From positions 59,166,118 through 59,230,117 of the forward strand of contig CM049317.1 of assembly GCA_026874595.1 (NCBI GenBank): a DNA stretch of 64,000 nt. The letters are read 5' to 3'. Position 1 is the first letter of the stretch. The number at the start of each line of letters is the position of its first letter. Positions 23,825 through 55,017 of the stretch are shown piece after piece. The notes below the pieces were generated by a model. It searched no databases. It was not told the origin of the DNA and saw only the letters and a program-made list of their open reading frames with translations. Position numbers and translations under genes: made by a program. This DNA comes from Sipunculus nudus (lineage: Eukaryota; Annelida; Sipuncula; Golfingiida; Sipunculidae).

Positions 23825-24640
23825 TATACATGATTAATTCAGTTACATGTAATGAACCTGTCACAAAGAGTAAGAGAATCATACATGGAGCATGTGTGAT
23901 CTCAGTATCAACATCCAATAATAATTTTATATGGTGCACCGTGCAATGTAAAGAATATGTTTGTGAATATCAAAGTGGACAAATAGTAAACTATTAATAG
24001 TATTGTATTCCTAAATCCCACCCCCCCCCCCCCACCCACCCCCCAAAAAAAAGCTTAAATGAATTTACATTTTGTGCGTATTCAAATCGATTGGGCCCCA
24101 ATGAAGGAACCAAAATATCTGCCAGTATTCCTAGACAAGCAAAGGGTCAATCTGCTACGTTTCAGAAACAAGTGATTCATGGTTAATGGTGTTCAGCTGA
24201 ATTTGACAATGATAGTCATTTTGTAAAATTTCAACAAATGGAAAAGGGCTTAGTTCTGAAGTTAAATAGTCTGCATGTTAGCATTTGAAAAAGCTCAGAG
24301 GAAATGCCCCTTAAAACTTTGTCCAGGGCCAAATACAAAATATAGATTGTGACATGACTCTCAAAACAATAATCAAACTTGCATAAAAACATTAATATCT
24401 GAATTCTAATCTCAACCAGCTGACTTGGGAATATTCTAATATACATTGGTTGTAATTTGGATATCCTGAAGTCAACCAGACAGAAAGTGGACTGACAGAG
24501 AGCCAAAGGGCCATTGCTATAAGCATAACTCAGAAGACTTATAGTCAGGTGAGCTTACAGATCATTCTAGCATATAAAAAGAATTAATTTCCCTTGTACT
24601 AAACTGATATACACCACAACTGTACAAATGAAGGTTAATC
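22900..24640. other. Intergenic, no gene recognised
   Basis: AT-rich DNA with C-runs at 23033 and 24018 and one AT microsatellite. No coding signal. Confidence 0.5.
23784..23822. repeat. (AT)n microsatellite
   Basis: About 39 bp of AT. Confidence 0.95.
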
Positions 24641-24643
24641 CAC

Positions 24644-24912
24644 TTAATCACTCTTATCTTTTTGTTTTCGTGCGATTCTTTTTGCTGCATTAGAGATGTA
24701 AGTCTCAATTTGTTTGCCTCCTTCTAGTTTTACTGTGGTAGACACATCAACCCCTCGCCTTCTGATTGTAATTTCCTCCTTGAGGTAGCAGTGTTGAGCG
24801 CATGCTGGAAAAAACTTATACAATTACCTCTTAATAGTCTACATCTAGGTACTTTTTCCAATATAAATATTTGTCCCTTTCTAAGTATTGGTAATTATGC
24901 GTAGCTTTAACA

Positions 24913-24967
<55 letters not shown>

Positions 24968-25456
24968 GGTAAAACATGTGAAAAAAAATGAAATAATATG
25001 TGTCAAATTCTCTTAAGGAACAAGACTGATTTGAAGATGAAACAGTGAATAAATTGTATATTATTTATAAATTTAGGATTTTATTAAGCTAAAATTATAT
25101 AAATAAAATACAATTCTTATATACTGTTGGATGGTACGTAGTGGCATGTTTAAATGTCATACTTCAGTGAAACCTCCCCCCCCCTCCCCCCCATCCCTCC
25201 CCCAACACATACACACACTCACACACAGGAGCCTCTAGGTCCAACCGTGAAAGAACGTACAGATTATGTAAAGATTATCTCATATCTGGCTTAATTTAAA
25301 GGAGAAATATGAGGGTACATACTTACAGTGTTTCCCTGGACGTTGACTGCCAATGTAGCACGGTTGTAGTTCAAGTTCTGAGATGTTCCCCTCCCTTGTC
25401 CCAAACACTACACCGTGTAGAACAAAAAATGACCTGAGCCTATCTGGCTTATGTAG
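24644..25456 (-). CDS. C-terminal exons of an unrecognised protein
   Basis: Two exon-like blocks on the minus strand. The upstream one ends at 25327 with a strong donor (AACACT|GTAAGTATG); its frame is open from 25456 and reads FFVLHGVVFGTREGNIS, then ELELQPCYIGSQRPGKH. The downstream one, 24804-24644 (acceptor ttttttccag), continues in phase as SCAQHCYLKEEITIRRR and ends KRIARKQKDKSD, then TAA. The joined C-terminal part has three Cys and two His close together (CYIG...HSCAQHC), which could bind metal, and a lysine-rich end. A further open stretch at 25586-25830 (HISVRSLLDTADHHPLITHI...) may be another exon or a broken part of the same gene; stops separate it from the second block. No family was recognised. 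It may be a decayed gene or transposon-derived. Upstream lies only satellite DNA. Confidence 0.45.
24917..24961. repeat. (AT)n microsatellite
   Basis: About 45 bp, between the two orphan minus-strand exons. Confidence 0.95.
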
Positions 25457-25826
25457 TCAAAGGGATATTGAAGGTTGAGGTCTTTGTAAAGTAAAACTCT
25501 GACATCAGAAGTTCCCTGACATGCCATACAGTACTAGGCTGATTGAAAACCAGCCCAAATGTCCAGATAACGGCTGAGCAGGTTCTTATTCAAAATGAAG
25601 CTGTAAGGCATCCAGTAACAGATCAGAGTAGGACCACATGCAGATAGTGTCAAGCTTGGGGATGTCCTGCGCTGTGAACAGAGCCAGTGCAACAGGTCTG
25701 CTGATGATATGAGTAATGAGGGGGTGATGGTCAGCTGTGTCCAGTAAAGACCTGACTGAAATATGTCCCCCCCAAAGTACTTTTAATGTTTGGTTTTCGC
25801 TTGTATTTAACACAAACATTAATATT

Positions 25827-25829
<3 letters not shown>

Positions 25830-25874
<45 letters not shown>
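25830..25874. repeat. (AT)n microsatellite
   Basis: About 45 bp, upstream (minus strand) of the open stretch at 25586-25830. Confidence 0.95.
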
Positions 25875-25878
<4 letters not shown>

Positions 25879-26054
25879 CCATTTATTATATACAATATTA
25901 ATTATTACAAAATTTTTAATATATATTTTACTTAAATAAAATAATATAATATATTGATATTGTACATAAATATTATATAATACAATTAATTATATATATT
26001 ATATTTTAAATTATTACATAAATTATAAAGTATATATACATATATACAGAAAGA

Positions 26055-26114
<60 letters not shown>
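26055..26114. repeat. (AT)n microsatellite
   Basis: 60 bp in a very AT-rich stretch (25880-26115) that otherwise holds nothing. Confidence 0.95.
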
Positions 26115-26115
<1 letters not shown>

Positions 26116-26314
26116 CATTCGTCTTTGGGTATTTAGCACATATAATAAAAACCTGCCTGTCTGCGAACGGCCCGCTGAGGTCATCGAGAGTTCGCTGTTA
26201 CTTTATATTTCGAATTTAAGAGATCGCATGATAAAACTTGTAGAATGATATAAACCCATTTACATTTTATTTCACATAATTCTAGTGGTTCACGTCTTTG
26301 CCTTTTTCAACCAC

Positions 26315-28800
26315 ATGCATGTTAGTGTATGGTGATCCCACAGTGACATCACAGTGTTGTCGCAATATGATATATCACAACATGAGGTCACAGTGAGGTA
26401 ATAAAGAGTTCACTCTTACTGTATATTTAGATTTTTAAGAGATCCCATGATAAAACTTGTAGTAGGCCTGCGCAATAAACCCTTAACATATTATTTCACA
26501 TAATTCTAGTGGTTCATTTTTTTTGCCCTTTTAACCGGTGTGGTCACAATATGATATATCACAACATGAGGTCACAGTGAGGTAATCAAGAGTTCACTGT
26601 TCTGTTTATTTAGATCAGATCATATTAAAAATGTAATATGCAATGAATCTCATTTAATATTATTTCACATGATACTAGTGCTACATTTCTTTGCCTTTTT
26701 AACCTTATGCATGTGTGTGTATGGTGACCTCACATTGACATCACAGTGTCGTCACAATATGATATATCACAACGACGTCACAGTGAGGTCATCGAGAGCT
26801 CACTGTTACTATTTATTTAGAATTGATTAGACCGCATAAAAATTTGTAGTATACAATAAAAATCAAATAAGTTTATATCACATTATTCTAGTGCTACATT
26901 TCTTTGCCCTTTTAGTCATATGCGTGTGAGTGTATGGTGACCTCAAAGTGACATCACAGTGAAGTCACAATATGATATATCACAACATGAGATCACAGTG
27001 AGGCCATAGGGGAGCTCACTTTTACTGTTTAACAGAATTTATTAGACTGCATAAAAATTTGTAGTATACGATAAAACTCATTTAAGTTTATATCACATTA
27101 TTCTAGTGCTACATTTCTTTGCCTTTTTAGTCATATGCGTGTGAGTGTATGGTGACCTCACAGTGACATCACAGTGAAGTCACAATATGATATATCACAA
27201 CATGAGGTCACAGTGAGGTCATCGAAAGCTCACTTTTACTGTTTATTTAGAATTGATTAAACCGCATAAAAATTTGTAGTATACAATAAAACTCATTTAA
27301 GTTTATATCACATTATTCTAGTGCTACATTTCTTTGCCTCTTTAACTATTTGCGTGTGAGTGTATGGTGACCTGACAGTGACATCACAGTGTCGTCACAA
27401 TATGATATATCACAACATGAGGTCACAGTGAGGCCATAGGGGAGCTCACTGTTCTGTTTCTTTAGATGTTGCTCAGATCGTATAAAAATATAATATGCAG
27501 TAAATCTCATTTAATATTATATCAAATTATTCTAGTGCTACATTTCTTTGCATTTTTAACCATACGCATGTGTTAGTATGGCGACCTCACAGTGACATCA
27601 CAGCGTCATCACAATATGATATATCACAACATGAAGTCACAGTGAGGTTATCGAGAGCTCACTGTGACTGTTTCTTCAGATTTTGATCAGATCCCATAAA
27701 AAATGTAGTATGCAATAAAACACATTAAATTTTATGACCCAATGTTCTTGTATTACCTTCCTTTGCCTTTTAGCCATATGCGTGTAAGTATATGGTGACC
27801 TCACAGTGACATCACAGTCCCCAGTGGCGGATCCAGAACAAACTGTTGGGGGGGGGGGGGGGGGGGGCAACGGGTCAGATTCTAGCTTGCATGGTGGACG
27901 AGGGCGCGTAGCGCCCTAGGGAGGAGAGTGTGTCCCCTTAAGAAGTCAAATTTGAGCATTTTCGGGCACTTCTGTTTGTTGTATTGAGGGTGTGGGAGGG
28001 GTTATCCCCTCACACAGTGAGGAAATTTTTTGAAGATATGATGATTAAGAAGTCAAATTTGAGCATTTTCGGGCACTTCTGCTTGTTGTGTTGAGGGTGT
28101 GGGAGGGGTTATCCCCTCACACATGCAGTGAGAAATTTTTTTTTGAAGACATGATGATTAAGAAATCAAATTTGAGCATTTTCGGGCACTTAAACCAGAC
28201 TTTTTGGTTTCTGATAAATTGGAAACAAAGCAGAAGTTTTAGAATATAGGCCTTAATCACTTCAGTTTGTCTGAAAAGTTCTAAAAGTTAACCATTTGTC
28301 ACCTTGTAATACCTCGTGACTTGCTGGTATACGAATGGTCCTGACACTGGTGTATTGTACTTTATCTTCCAGCGCTGCCAGAACAAGGACTAGCTTCAAG
28401 TGGACACAGTATCGGAGATATAAGACTTTATTCCTTGGGCCTTTACTCATGTGACAAGTTGTTATTTCTGGTACTGTTTGTTCCGTGTGTGTTTAATGCA
28501 GTGCTGATTATCCTGAATTCTTGATGTAATATTTCACTGTCAAGAAGTTAATAAAGGCAAGGTAAAAAAGTACCTTTTCCCACAAAACCTTGATACAATT
28601 TTCAATTTTCATGAGCCTGAAAAAATTCTAGGGGGCGATCGCCCCCTGTGCCCCCCCCCCCCCCTGGATCCGCCACTGGCACGTGTGGTCACAATATGAT
28701 ATATCACAATATGAGCTCACAGTGAGATCATCAAGAACTCACTGTTGTGTGCTCACCATGTGAGTTTTGTGTGACCTCACAGTGATATCACCGTTAATTA
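26315..28800. repeat. 215-bp satellite with AGGTCA motifs, 8 units
   Basis: GATATATCACAAC marks units at about 26369, 26551, 26761, 26973, 27190, 27405, 27620 and 28700. Each unit has an AT-rich half (CATTATTCTAGTGCTACATT) and a half rich in TGACCTCACAGTGACATCAC and AGGTCACAGTGAGGTCA. The last spacing (about 1080) is explained by the transposon at 27822-28678. Confidence 0.9.
27822..28678. mobile_element. Non-autonomous DNA transposon with CAGTGGCGGATCCAG ends
   Basis: Perfect inverted ends CAGTGGCGGATCCAG and CTGGATCCGCCACTG, each next to a G- or C-run. Inside are three tandem copies of a roughly 111-bp block (starting about 27938, 28048, 28159; text CAAATTTGAGCATTTTCGGG). It interrupts the last unit of the 215-bp satellite. 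Confidence 0.8.
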
Positions 28801-28819
28801 GCTCACGTCTTGATCGACT

Positions 28820-28882
28820 GGGAAGTCTGTGATGTTTACATCCATTTGATTTGTGATAGCATCTCAGGATAGAGGAGTTGTA
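28820..28882. repeat. Isolated unit of the 69-bp minisatellite
   Basis: AAGTCTGTGATGTTTACATC, CATTTGATTTGTGATAGCAT, CTCAGGATAGAGGAGTT. Closest to the divergent last unit of the main array (CCGGATAGAGGGGTTAGA, near 21948). Confidence 0.7.
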
Positions 28883-28899
28883 TGTGATACACAGACCAT

Positions 28900-30990
28900 T
28901 TAATGTTATATCAAATAAAGTTGAGATAGTTCTTGCCATCAATTATTTGTGATGTTTACCCCCTTATTGTTAGGGTGACATAACCAGTACCTTAAATTGT
29001 GCCACAAATGATATTTTGACAGCGGCGCTGGAATTTAAAATGTTGCAATTTATAATTTGAAAGGCTTTTTCAATATCACATTCACACTAAAAAGTATGTT
29101 ACAAAACTTAAATTTTAAGAGCTATATAGGTCCACGTGACCTGAAGAATACGCCATACATGACACGAACGCCCTCTTTTGGGCATATTAAAGATTTTAAA
29201 ATTTTACCATCTTTACGGTAACAATCTTGGGTCAAGGCTGGTCTGACTGGCGAGTCCTTGGTTTCTAGGGCCAAAGTGCGAAGTTCTCTCCTTACAGGTA
29301 AATATAACACTGTCACGGTATCGCAGACAGTCAGTACGTATAGAATCTACATATGGATCTTACAGGTAGCGCACACAAACCTGTTTTTAGTTGTGACGAC
29401 CAACTGTAAACTACTATGATGAGCGATAATACAGGTGAATTGGTCCAACCCCTGCTGAGTGCTGCCCAATGTCAGGTCAAGCAAACGTATTCCAAAATTA
29501 ATTATATGTTATAATCATACAACACAATGGCCTATGAAAAAAATTAAAATAGATTTTACATAAACTAAACCCAACTCCTAGAGGAAAAACAACTTTTCCT
29601 ATTTATTTGTCTTAAAAAAAATGACACTTGTTAAGGTTATGGAATTTGGGCAGAACTATAGAAACCGGGCTTCAGCTTACCGCTGGTACAACGGATGTCG
29701 CATAATAAATTGTTTCCTGGAAAAGGCCGATACATATCATTTTCCTCAGAATTCCCGTATTTAATTTTGCTCATAGCTGGAGTTTATTATATTAGAGGAG
29801 GAGGGGTCCGGGGAACCTGGGTTCCCCGTCTGAATGGGGGTGTGGGGGCAGAGCCCCCACCTAAAGCTTAATTTTCCTGTTAAAATAGTAAATGGTTTTC
29901 CATTTTCGCGATAGATGCCTCTTCAATCGCAGATATAAATGAACAAAACTTGCTCCAGCAGGTATCTCGTCTTCACGGCTCATTTAGTAGCGTGTAGGGC
30001 TCCTGGTCTAGAGATCGCAGGTTCGATTCCCGGTTCAGGCGACTTCTGATGCTTAGTAGTTGTTTATGTTAGAAGAGTTGAATGTAGGGACATCTACAGG
30101 GAAAAGTAGGAGTTAAAATAGGGATTGAGAGGAGACAATTTTATTTTTATGTTCCTCAATAGAAGCGAAGCCCGCGTTCTATAGTGGCTCCGGAATTTGT
30201 TCAATAACTATTGCCATTGGGCATAATAAAAAATAAATGGAAAAACTTGGATATTCTCAGAAAAACTTGGAAATAAATAAAACTTGGGGGGGGAGGGGGA
30301 AATGGCCGGAAAGCATAAAAAACACATGCAGAAGAGTAATTTAAATGATTTATTTAACAGAGAATGATTCAGTGGCTCTCAGTCAAACTTCGAAGATTTT
30401 TGGAGGATGCATGGTTCTAAAGGGATTTGAAAGTTATTTGTTTCACAGTTGTTTCATCAAATTACTAATAAGTGGAGTGGTTTTCCAAATCTTATTACAA
30501 GCAACATGAATACTCTAGCATTGTGGGTGAAGAAGCCCCAACTCAAGCAAACCCACAAGGAGGGATTCCCAGACTCGCTTAACTGTGTTTGGTGAGAACA
30601 TTACAGTCTTCTAAGTGGTGAATGATCGCATCAGTCAGCTAGCAACATCACAACCTGCCAAGCATTGCCGGGGCAGAATACCAAAATTACCTTGAAAAGA
30701 CTAGACTTTAGTGCATACAAATTAGATTTTGTGTATAAAAACAGTGTTGTTCAATTTCTGAGTGCCCAATCAAACATCAACGATCTGTATGACACAGAAT
30801 CTTTTATTCAGTTCTCGTTACTCTTAACTTGAATCTAACAAAAGTGTTGGCACCTGACAGTAAAAAAGAAATTACACTGACATGTCTGGAGTTTTAGAAA
30901 TAATGCGTGTCTTTACTTAAGCACAAATCATGCTCCCGCAAAAAGCGCAAAAATAAAAACCCCGCAAACAAAACTGCTTCCACAGTATAT
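28900..30990. other. Intergenic region upstream of HIBCH
   Basis: Holds a small GC-rich hairpin (GGGGAACCTGGGTTCCCC, about 29811-29828), a GTGGGGGCAGAGCCCCCAC palindrome (about 29842-29860), and the tRNA-like SINE head at 29970. The HIBCH promoter should lie here or further upstream of an untranslated exon; no clear core promoter was seen. Confidence 0.4.
29970..30045 (+). mobile_element. tRNA-like SINE head or tRNA pseudogene
   Basis: GGCTCATTTAGTAGCG resembles an A box and GGTTCGATTCC (30020-30030) is a perfect B box. The 3' TTCAGGC finds no 5' partner for an acceptor stem and the T-stem pairs poorly, so a functional tRNA is unlikely. Confidence 0.4.
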
Positions 30991-31102
30991 CTTGTACCCT
31001 CAATATGCGGATCCGATATATACAGATAATGTTTTCAGCACAATTCTACCAATGTATAACATTTTTTTTTTCACTGCAGACATTTACAGCCCAGACAGCC
31101 AG

Positions 31103-49929
<18,827 letters not shown>

Positions 49930-50348
49930 AATTTGTTCAGGAGAGATGTACAAAACAAACCCTAACTGCAATGAACATTGGTAAAAGATTGTGTTGTTAG
50001 AGAGTTAACCAGAAGAACCAGTTTCAGAATAAATGGCTAGAATTCAGTCGTTTTATTTCTTTTTAACTTATTATTTCAGGAAATTCTTGTGAAGGTGCTT
50101 GAATGTTGTGAAACATTAGTGAAAAGGATCAAAACATGATTATGGTACATCTAGCATGTATTTTGATATTTGTCTAGAAACAGGGTATTATTATGAATGT
50201 AAACCTTAAAAAACATCTTAAGTGAAAGTCAAGATGGCGCATGCAGGAAAATACATAATTAAGTCATTCTAGACAAAAAATGGAAGTTTTTTTTTTGTTT
50301 TCCTCCCAAAAAATCATAAACTGCTCTAAATACTGTGTTCACATATCA

Positions 50349-50358
50349 AATAAATAAA
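50349..50358 (+). terminator. Likely HIBCH polyadenylation signal (AATAAATAAA)
   Basis: Overlapping AATAAA hexamers 420 bases after the stop codon. A nearer AATAAA lies at 50028-50033, so two alternative 3' ends are possible. Confidence 0.55.
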
Positions 50359-50705
50359 AAACTGTAAGGACCATTAGTGTGGATGGCTGGTGCCTTCCTG
50401 TAGTTTTGGCATGTAAGGAATGTGTACTTTGATTTAGCAAGATTTGAGAAAGTCTGAAATCCTACCAAGTTACCAGTTACAGTTCAGTAACATCCAATTT
50501 GAACTGGGGAATCAGCTGGAGGTTCCAACACTGCACTGTTTTAATCTTATTTTATTGATGACATTAAAGTGTAGTAGATTTTCTTTTAGCTGTGAAAAAT
50601 GACTGATATTTCTAAAGATCTTCACTGATTGTTTGTGTTCAGGTGTTGACACTGTGATTCTCTTTCAGTCACTTTGTCACTATTCTTTGTGAGTAATATA
50701 TATAT

Positions 50706-50818
50706 CAGTGGTGTCAATTTATCTTCAAGGTTGGGGGGGATGACCCGCAATGGTTGGGGGGGGGGGGGATGACAGGCGTGGAGGGTAGTCAAAATTGGGA
50801 TAAAACAGACATGTTTAT

Positions 50819-50899
<81 letters not shown>

Positions 50900-51184
50900 A
50901 TATATGTCTTTTATTGTCCGTGTGACATATCAAATATATATATCAATTAAGTATAAGGTTTTAAAATAAGGTATATTTTAATTCTAAACCATTTAGATAT
51001 AAATATTTCATAGAAAACTTATAAATGGAACCAAAGTCTATAATTCTGTTTATTTATATATTTCATTTGAAATATATAAATATTACTCTCTGAAAAGTGG
51101 GGGGGATGATTACATTGACCATCCCCCCCTTGCAGAAAGTGGGGGGGATATATACCCCCCATCCCCCCTATATTGACGCCCCTG
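50706..51184. mobile_element. DNA transposon-like element with CAGTGGTGTCAAT / ATTGACGCCCCTG ends
   Basis: Imperfect 13-bp inverted ends lie within TATATAT flanks (possible target site). The element contains G-runs, a (CA)n-(TA)n microsatellite and two GTGGGGGGGATgA-type blocks (51098 and 51138) in opposite contexts. Confidence 0.55.
50822..50896. repeat. (CA)n-(TA)n microsatellite
   Basis: Inside the transposon-like element 50706-51184. Confidence 0.95.
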
Positions 51185-51218
51185 ATATATATACATACAT
51201 ATATACATATATATATAA

Positions 51219-51221
<3 letters not shown>

Positions 51222-51252
<31 letters not shown>
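51222..51252. repeat. (AT)n microsatellite
   Basis: Short AT array just outside the element at 50706-51184. Confidence 0.9.
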
Positions 51253-51261
<9 letters not shown>

Positions 51262-52240
51262 TATATACCTATATATATATTTGTAAATCTTGCTTGCTAT
51301 TGTAGGCTTACTTAAGAGAGCAGTTTTAAATAACATTTATTCCTCATGTAGTCTGTATTTTTTTTTTTTGAGAAAAGGACAACCTACACTAAAACTACAA
51401 ATAAACAAATTAATTCTTTAAACTAGATGTCTCTTTATGTTTGTTGCCAATGTTTAAGTGTCATCTCTTGCAGCTGTCACTTGTGCCTTGAGAATGATCA
51501 ATTTGTTAAAATAAAACCACAAAGGTGCTTTGTGTGCTTGTGTGTTGATTTCTTTCCAAACATTTAGACCACATGTCATTCATTAGTTTCTGTATAAACT
51601 GTGACTAGATAAGGCAGAATAATACCTACTGTCCGTATCTATAGGTGTATTACTTACCTGCAAACCAACCGTTACTTCATGTTGACCTTTTTCCCCCAGC
51701 AATTGTTTTATATTGCAAAATAGTGATTAAGAAAATCACTTTATTTTAGACCTAGACATTCTTCCTCAGATACATAAATGAAAGATTTAAATAAAATGCT
51801 GGATGGTTACTAAATTAGATGCCACATATGAACAACTGCAGACTGGTGCGCCACCTGTATTTTTTGGCGAACCTGTGAGCTAATGCGATGGCGCAGCGTC
51901 GTCCGTCCATCGTCCGCTGTCCAGGGCTGGCTTTCCGCCGTCCATGGCTGTAAAATTACAGCCGTCCAAATTACATGTAAGAATTAGTCACATGTGAAAC
52001 TTGGTGCCCTGGAGCTTATTATTGGGTATCTGCATTAATTTAGATTTTATAGAGAAAAAGCTTAAAAACCTTCAAAAATCTTCTTCTCTGAAACTGTCCA
52101 GCCAAATTGTCCAATATTTCACAGAAATGATCCCTAGAACAATCTCTCTCAAGTTTGTTCAAATGGTTCCAGTTCAGAGATTTTTGCCGAGTTACATGAG
52201 GTTGAACTAAGTCATGTTTTTTTTAGCTTTATGTGTTTTT

Positions 52241-54687
52241 AGCTCAGCTGACTTTCAGTCATGCTGGGCTATAGCGATGGGTCTTTGTCCGGCGTCCTTC
52301 CGTTTGTCCGTCTGGCCGGCCGGCCGGCCGTCCGTTAGCAAGGCACAAATCGTAACCATAGGGGCTAGGGCCATGAACCCTAAGCAGATTTAGAGGTTCT
52401 AAAAAGATCTCCTTGCAAACCTGAAATAAGGTCACTGCGACCTATATTCTCGAAGTTATGGGGTGTGTTTGCACCCCCCAGAAATAATTCTTTTAGCCAA
52501 AATTTTCATCCCAAACCTTCCATCTTTCACATACAGCTCACCTACCAACAGGGGAAGAACCATAATTATTTTGAGGTCACAAGGTCAAAGGTCAAGGTCA
52601 CAGAACCAACTTCTTTGAAAAGCCTCAGGATGCATTTTAAGCCAAACCTTTCATCCCAATTCTTTGATCTTTCACATATAGCTCACCTACTAAGAAGGAG
52701 AAGAATCCTATAGATATTGAGGTCACAAGGTCAAAGGTCAGGGTCACAGGATCCACTTCTTTGAAAAGGTTGTGGACACATTTCAAGCTAAACCTTTCAT
52801 TCCAAACCTTTCAGCACTGATATCGCTTCTCTGCCAACAGGGGAAAAGACCTGTTGATTTTGAGGTCAAAGGTCCAGTTCACAGCACCCTCTTCTTGTGT
52901 GGATTCATTTTCAGCAAACTTTTCAATCTATACTTTCCATCTGTCATATATGGCTTACCTACCAATAGGAGAAGAAGCCTATTGATGTTGAGTTCAAAAG
53001 GTCAAAGGTCAAGGTCACAATATTGTTCTAAATGCTTGTGAACATATTTCAAGTGAAACTGTTCAACCCAAACCTCTTTCAGTCCTCAAACAGTCTTTCA
53101 CATATGCCACATCTATGCATCACTGAATTTGATTCAAACTTCATATTTATGGGTCTTTTTGCATGAAGAAATAACTAATTGATTTTGAGGTCAGCTGGTC
53201 AGGAGGTTAAAGGTTGCAGGTCTAAGTTATTCACTCATTGGTTGCCAAGTAATTACACCCGGCCAGATGTAAGTGGTTAGTAGTTACCCATCATTTAGAA
53301 AGAATCCAGTTGATTTGTGGGCAAAAGGCCAAGGTCATAGGTCAGGGATGTTCACAATAACTTATTTTGTAGACCATCTCTATTTTTCTTGTTTTCTTGT
53401 ATATATAACCATATGGCACTCACAACTGGTACATCTCGCTATGTGCCCATAATTGTCAGTGACACTTGTGATATATGACTCCCTTTTGTATCAGCTCATG
53501 GAGTGATAAGGATATATCATTAGTTCATAACAAAAACACTGTTGCCAGAATGCTTTGGCCAGGCATTAAGACTATGAGAGTTAAGTGTTAAGTTTAGCTA
53601 CTGATTAATAAAATGATGGGAACATTTTGCAGTTTATATCATGGAATCATAGCAATAAACTTAGTTTTCTAGATATCTGAATATTATTATACAAATCATC
53701 AGATATACCAGCAAGTGTTTGTTCTGATAATATGTGGGTCTGTACCTGGATTTAGGATGGCTTTATTTGATTACAAGACTCTTAGTGATGCTTTCTGCAT
53801 TTCTTTTCTTTTAGGTTTTGCAGTTTACCTACCCTGCTGACCCCATTGAATAGCAAGCTGATAATTAAAACAAATTGGACTTGCACTTTTTACATTTGCA
53901 TGTTCATAAATCTGATATGAGAGCTCTCCAACCTGATCATGCCTTTTGAATTGTTTTGGACATTCATAACTGTTACATTCTTTGAAGCAATTGCTACAAG
54001 TTTAGTGTCTTATTGGAGGATGTGTGACTTGTCAGAAAACCATTATGTCTGCCAGGTAGCCATTTTAGAAATCCTTTTGTCAGGACAGTTTATGTGATTT
54101 TTTATGATGTTTGGTCCCTTTTAGAGGATGTTTGTTGTTCAATTTCCGACCTGTCAGATATCCAATATGGCCAACAGGACGCAATCTTTAAATTCCTATA
54201 GAACATATTATCTCAAGAACTATTAAAGTGAATGCAGTGGGATGTATATTAATGTTATCTTGCATTAGGTCAAAGATTTCTTAATAAATATGACCATCAT
54301 TTATGAAAGCTCAGTACAGTTGGCTTGTATTGAATAAAAAATAATATGGAAGCACCCGTTTCACAATAATTCTTGCATGGATTTCCTTGATCTTTTGCTA
54401 TATTTTGATCTTATATGTGGCCTATGTGGTATTCCTTTTGAGACTGACAGGTATCGAGCAAGCTGTGGGATTAGTTCCTGATAGCTCAACAACCATACAT
54501 TTTGCCTCAGACCATCATTCACTATGTTTTAACCAGACATATATGATAAGAATTTATGGCAATGTAGAAAGTTTAAACAAAATTGGCATATAGGTTCTGC
54601 AACAATTTTACTAGAAGTTGTGAATTGCAGCCCATGATGTCGCAGGTCATGCTTGGCAGCTGAGCGTCATGACCCATGGGTCACTTG
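52241..54687 (+). mobile_element. HINE-like element with AGCTCAGCTGA / GACCCATGGGTC ends (second full copy)
   Basis: Begins AGCTCAGCTGACTTTCAGTC with a TTGTCCGGCGTCC run and ends CAGCTGAGCGTCATGACC then CATGGGTCACTTG before TTT. Same family as 43968-47890. Internally, about four diverged copies of a 130-160-bp block (52500-53060) each carry AGGTCAAAGGTCA-type motifs. No ORF of note. Confidence 0.65.
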
Positions 54688-54949
54688 TTTACAAGCGAAA
54701 ATGTAATTTTAAAGTCTTCTAGCTTATACACTGATTTATGATGAAACTGTTAAGCTGATTATAAGAATAGATTGGGTAAATACAGTTTTAAAAAAGCATT
54801 GTAGCCAATTGAAAAAGGATTTCTGTATTTGAAAACAGATTTGACAATGCTGAGTTTCAGCAGCCAAGTTAAGAGGTCACTCAGTACAAACAGGTGGGGT
54901 CCAGACATCACCATGGCAACTGACCTGGCTCGGGGGGGGGGGGGGGGGG

Positions 54950-55017
54950 GAGGTGTCTAGACAATGTGTCTAGACGTCTAGACAAAGCGTCTAGACGTCT
55001 AGACACAATGTTTAGAT
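54950..55017. repeat. Cluster of GTCTAGAC palindromes
   Basis: Several TCTAGAC or GTCTAGAC copies in 65 bp, including two GTCTAGACGTCTAGAC pairs, following a long G-run (54930-54950). Confidence 0.75.

Noticed and set aside
29122-29316. Minus-strand frame (SVLYLPVRRELRTLALE) as an upstream exon of the orphan gene
   Set aside because: Weak boundaries and separated from 25.5 kb by satellite; evidence too thin.
29970-30045. Functional tRNA gene
   Set aside because: Good B box, but no matching acceptor stem and a weak T-stem; listed only as SINE-like.
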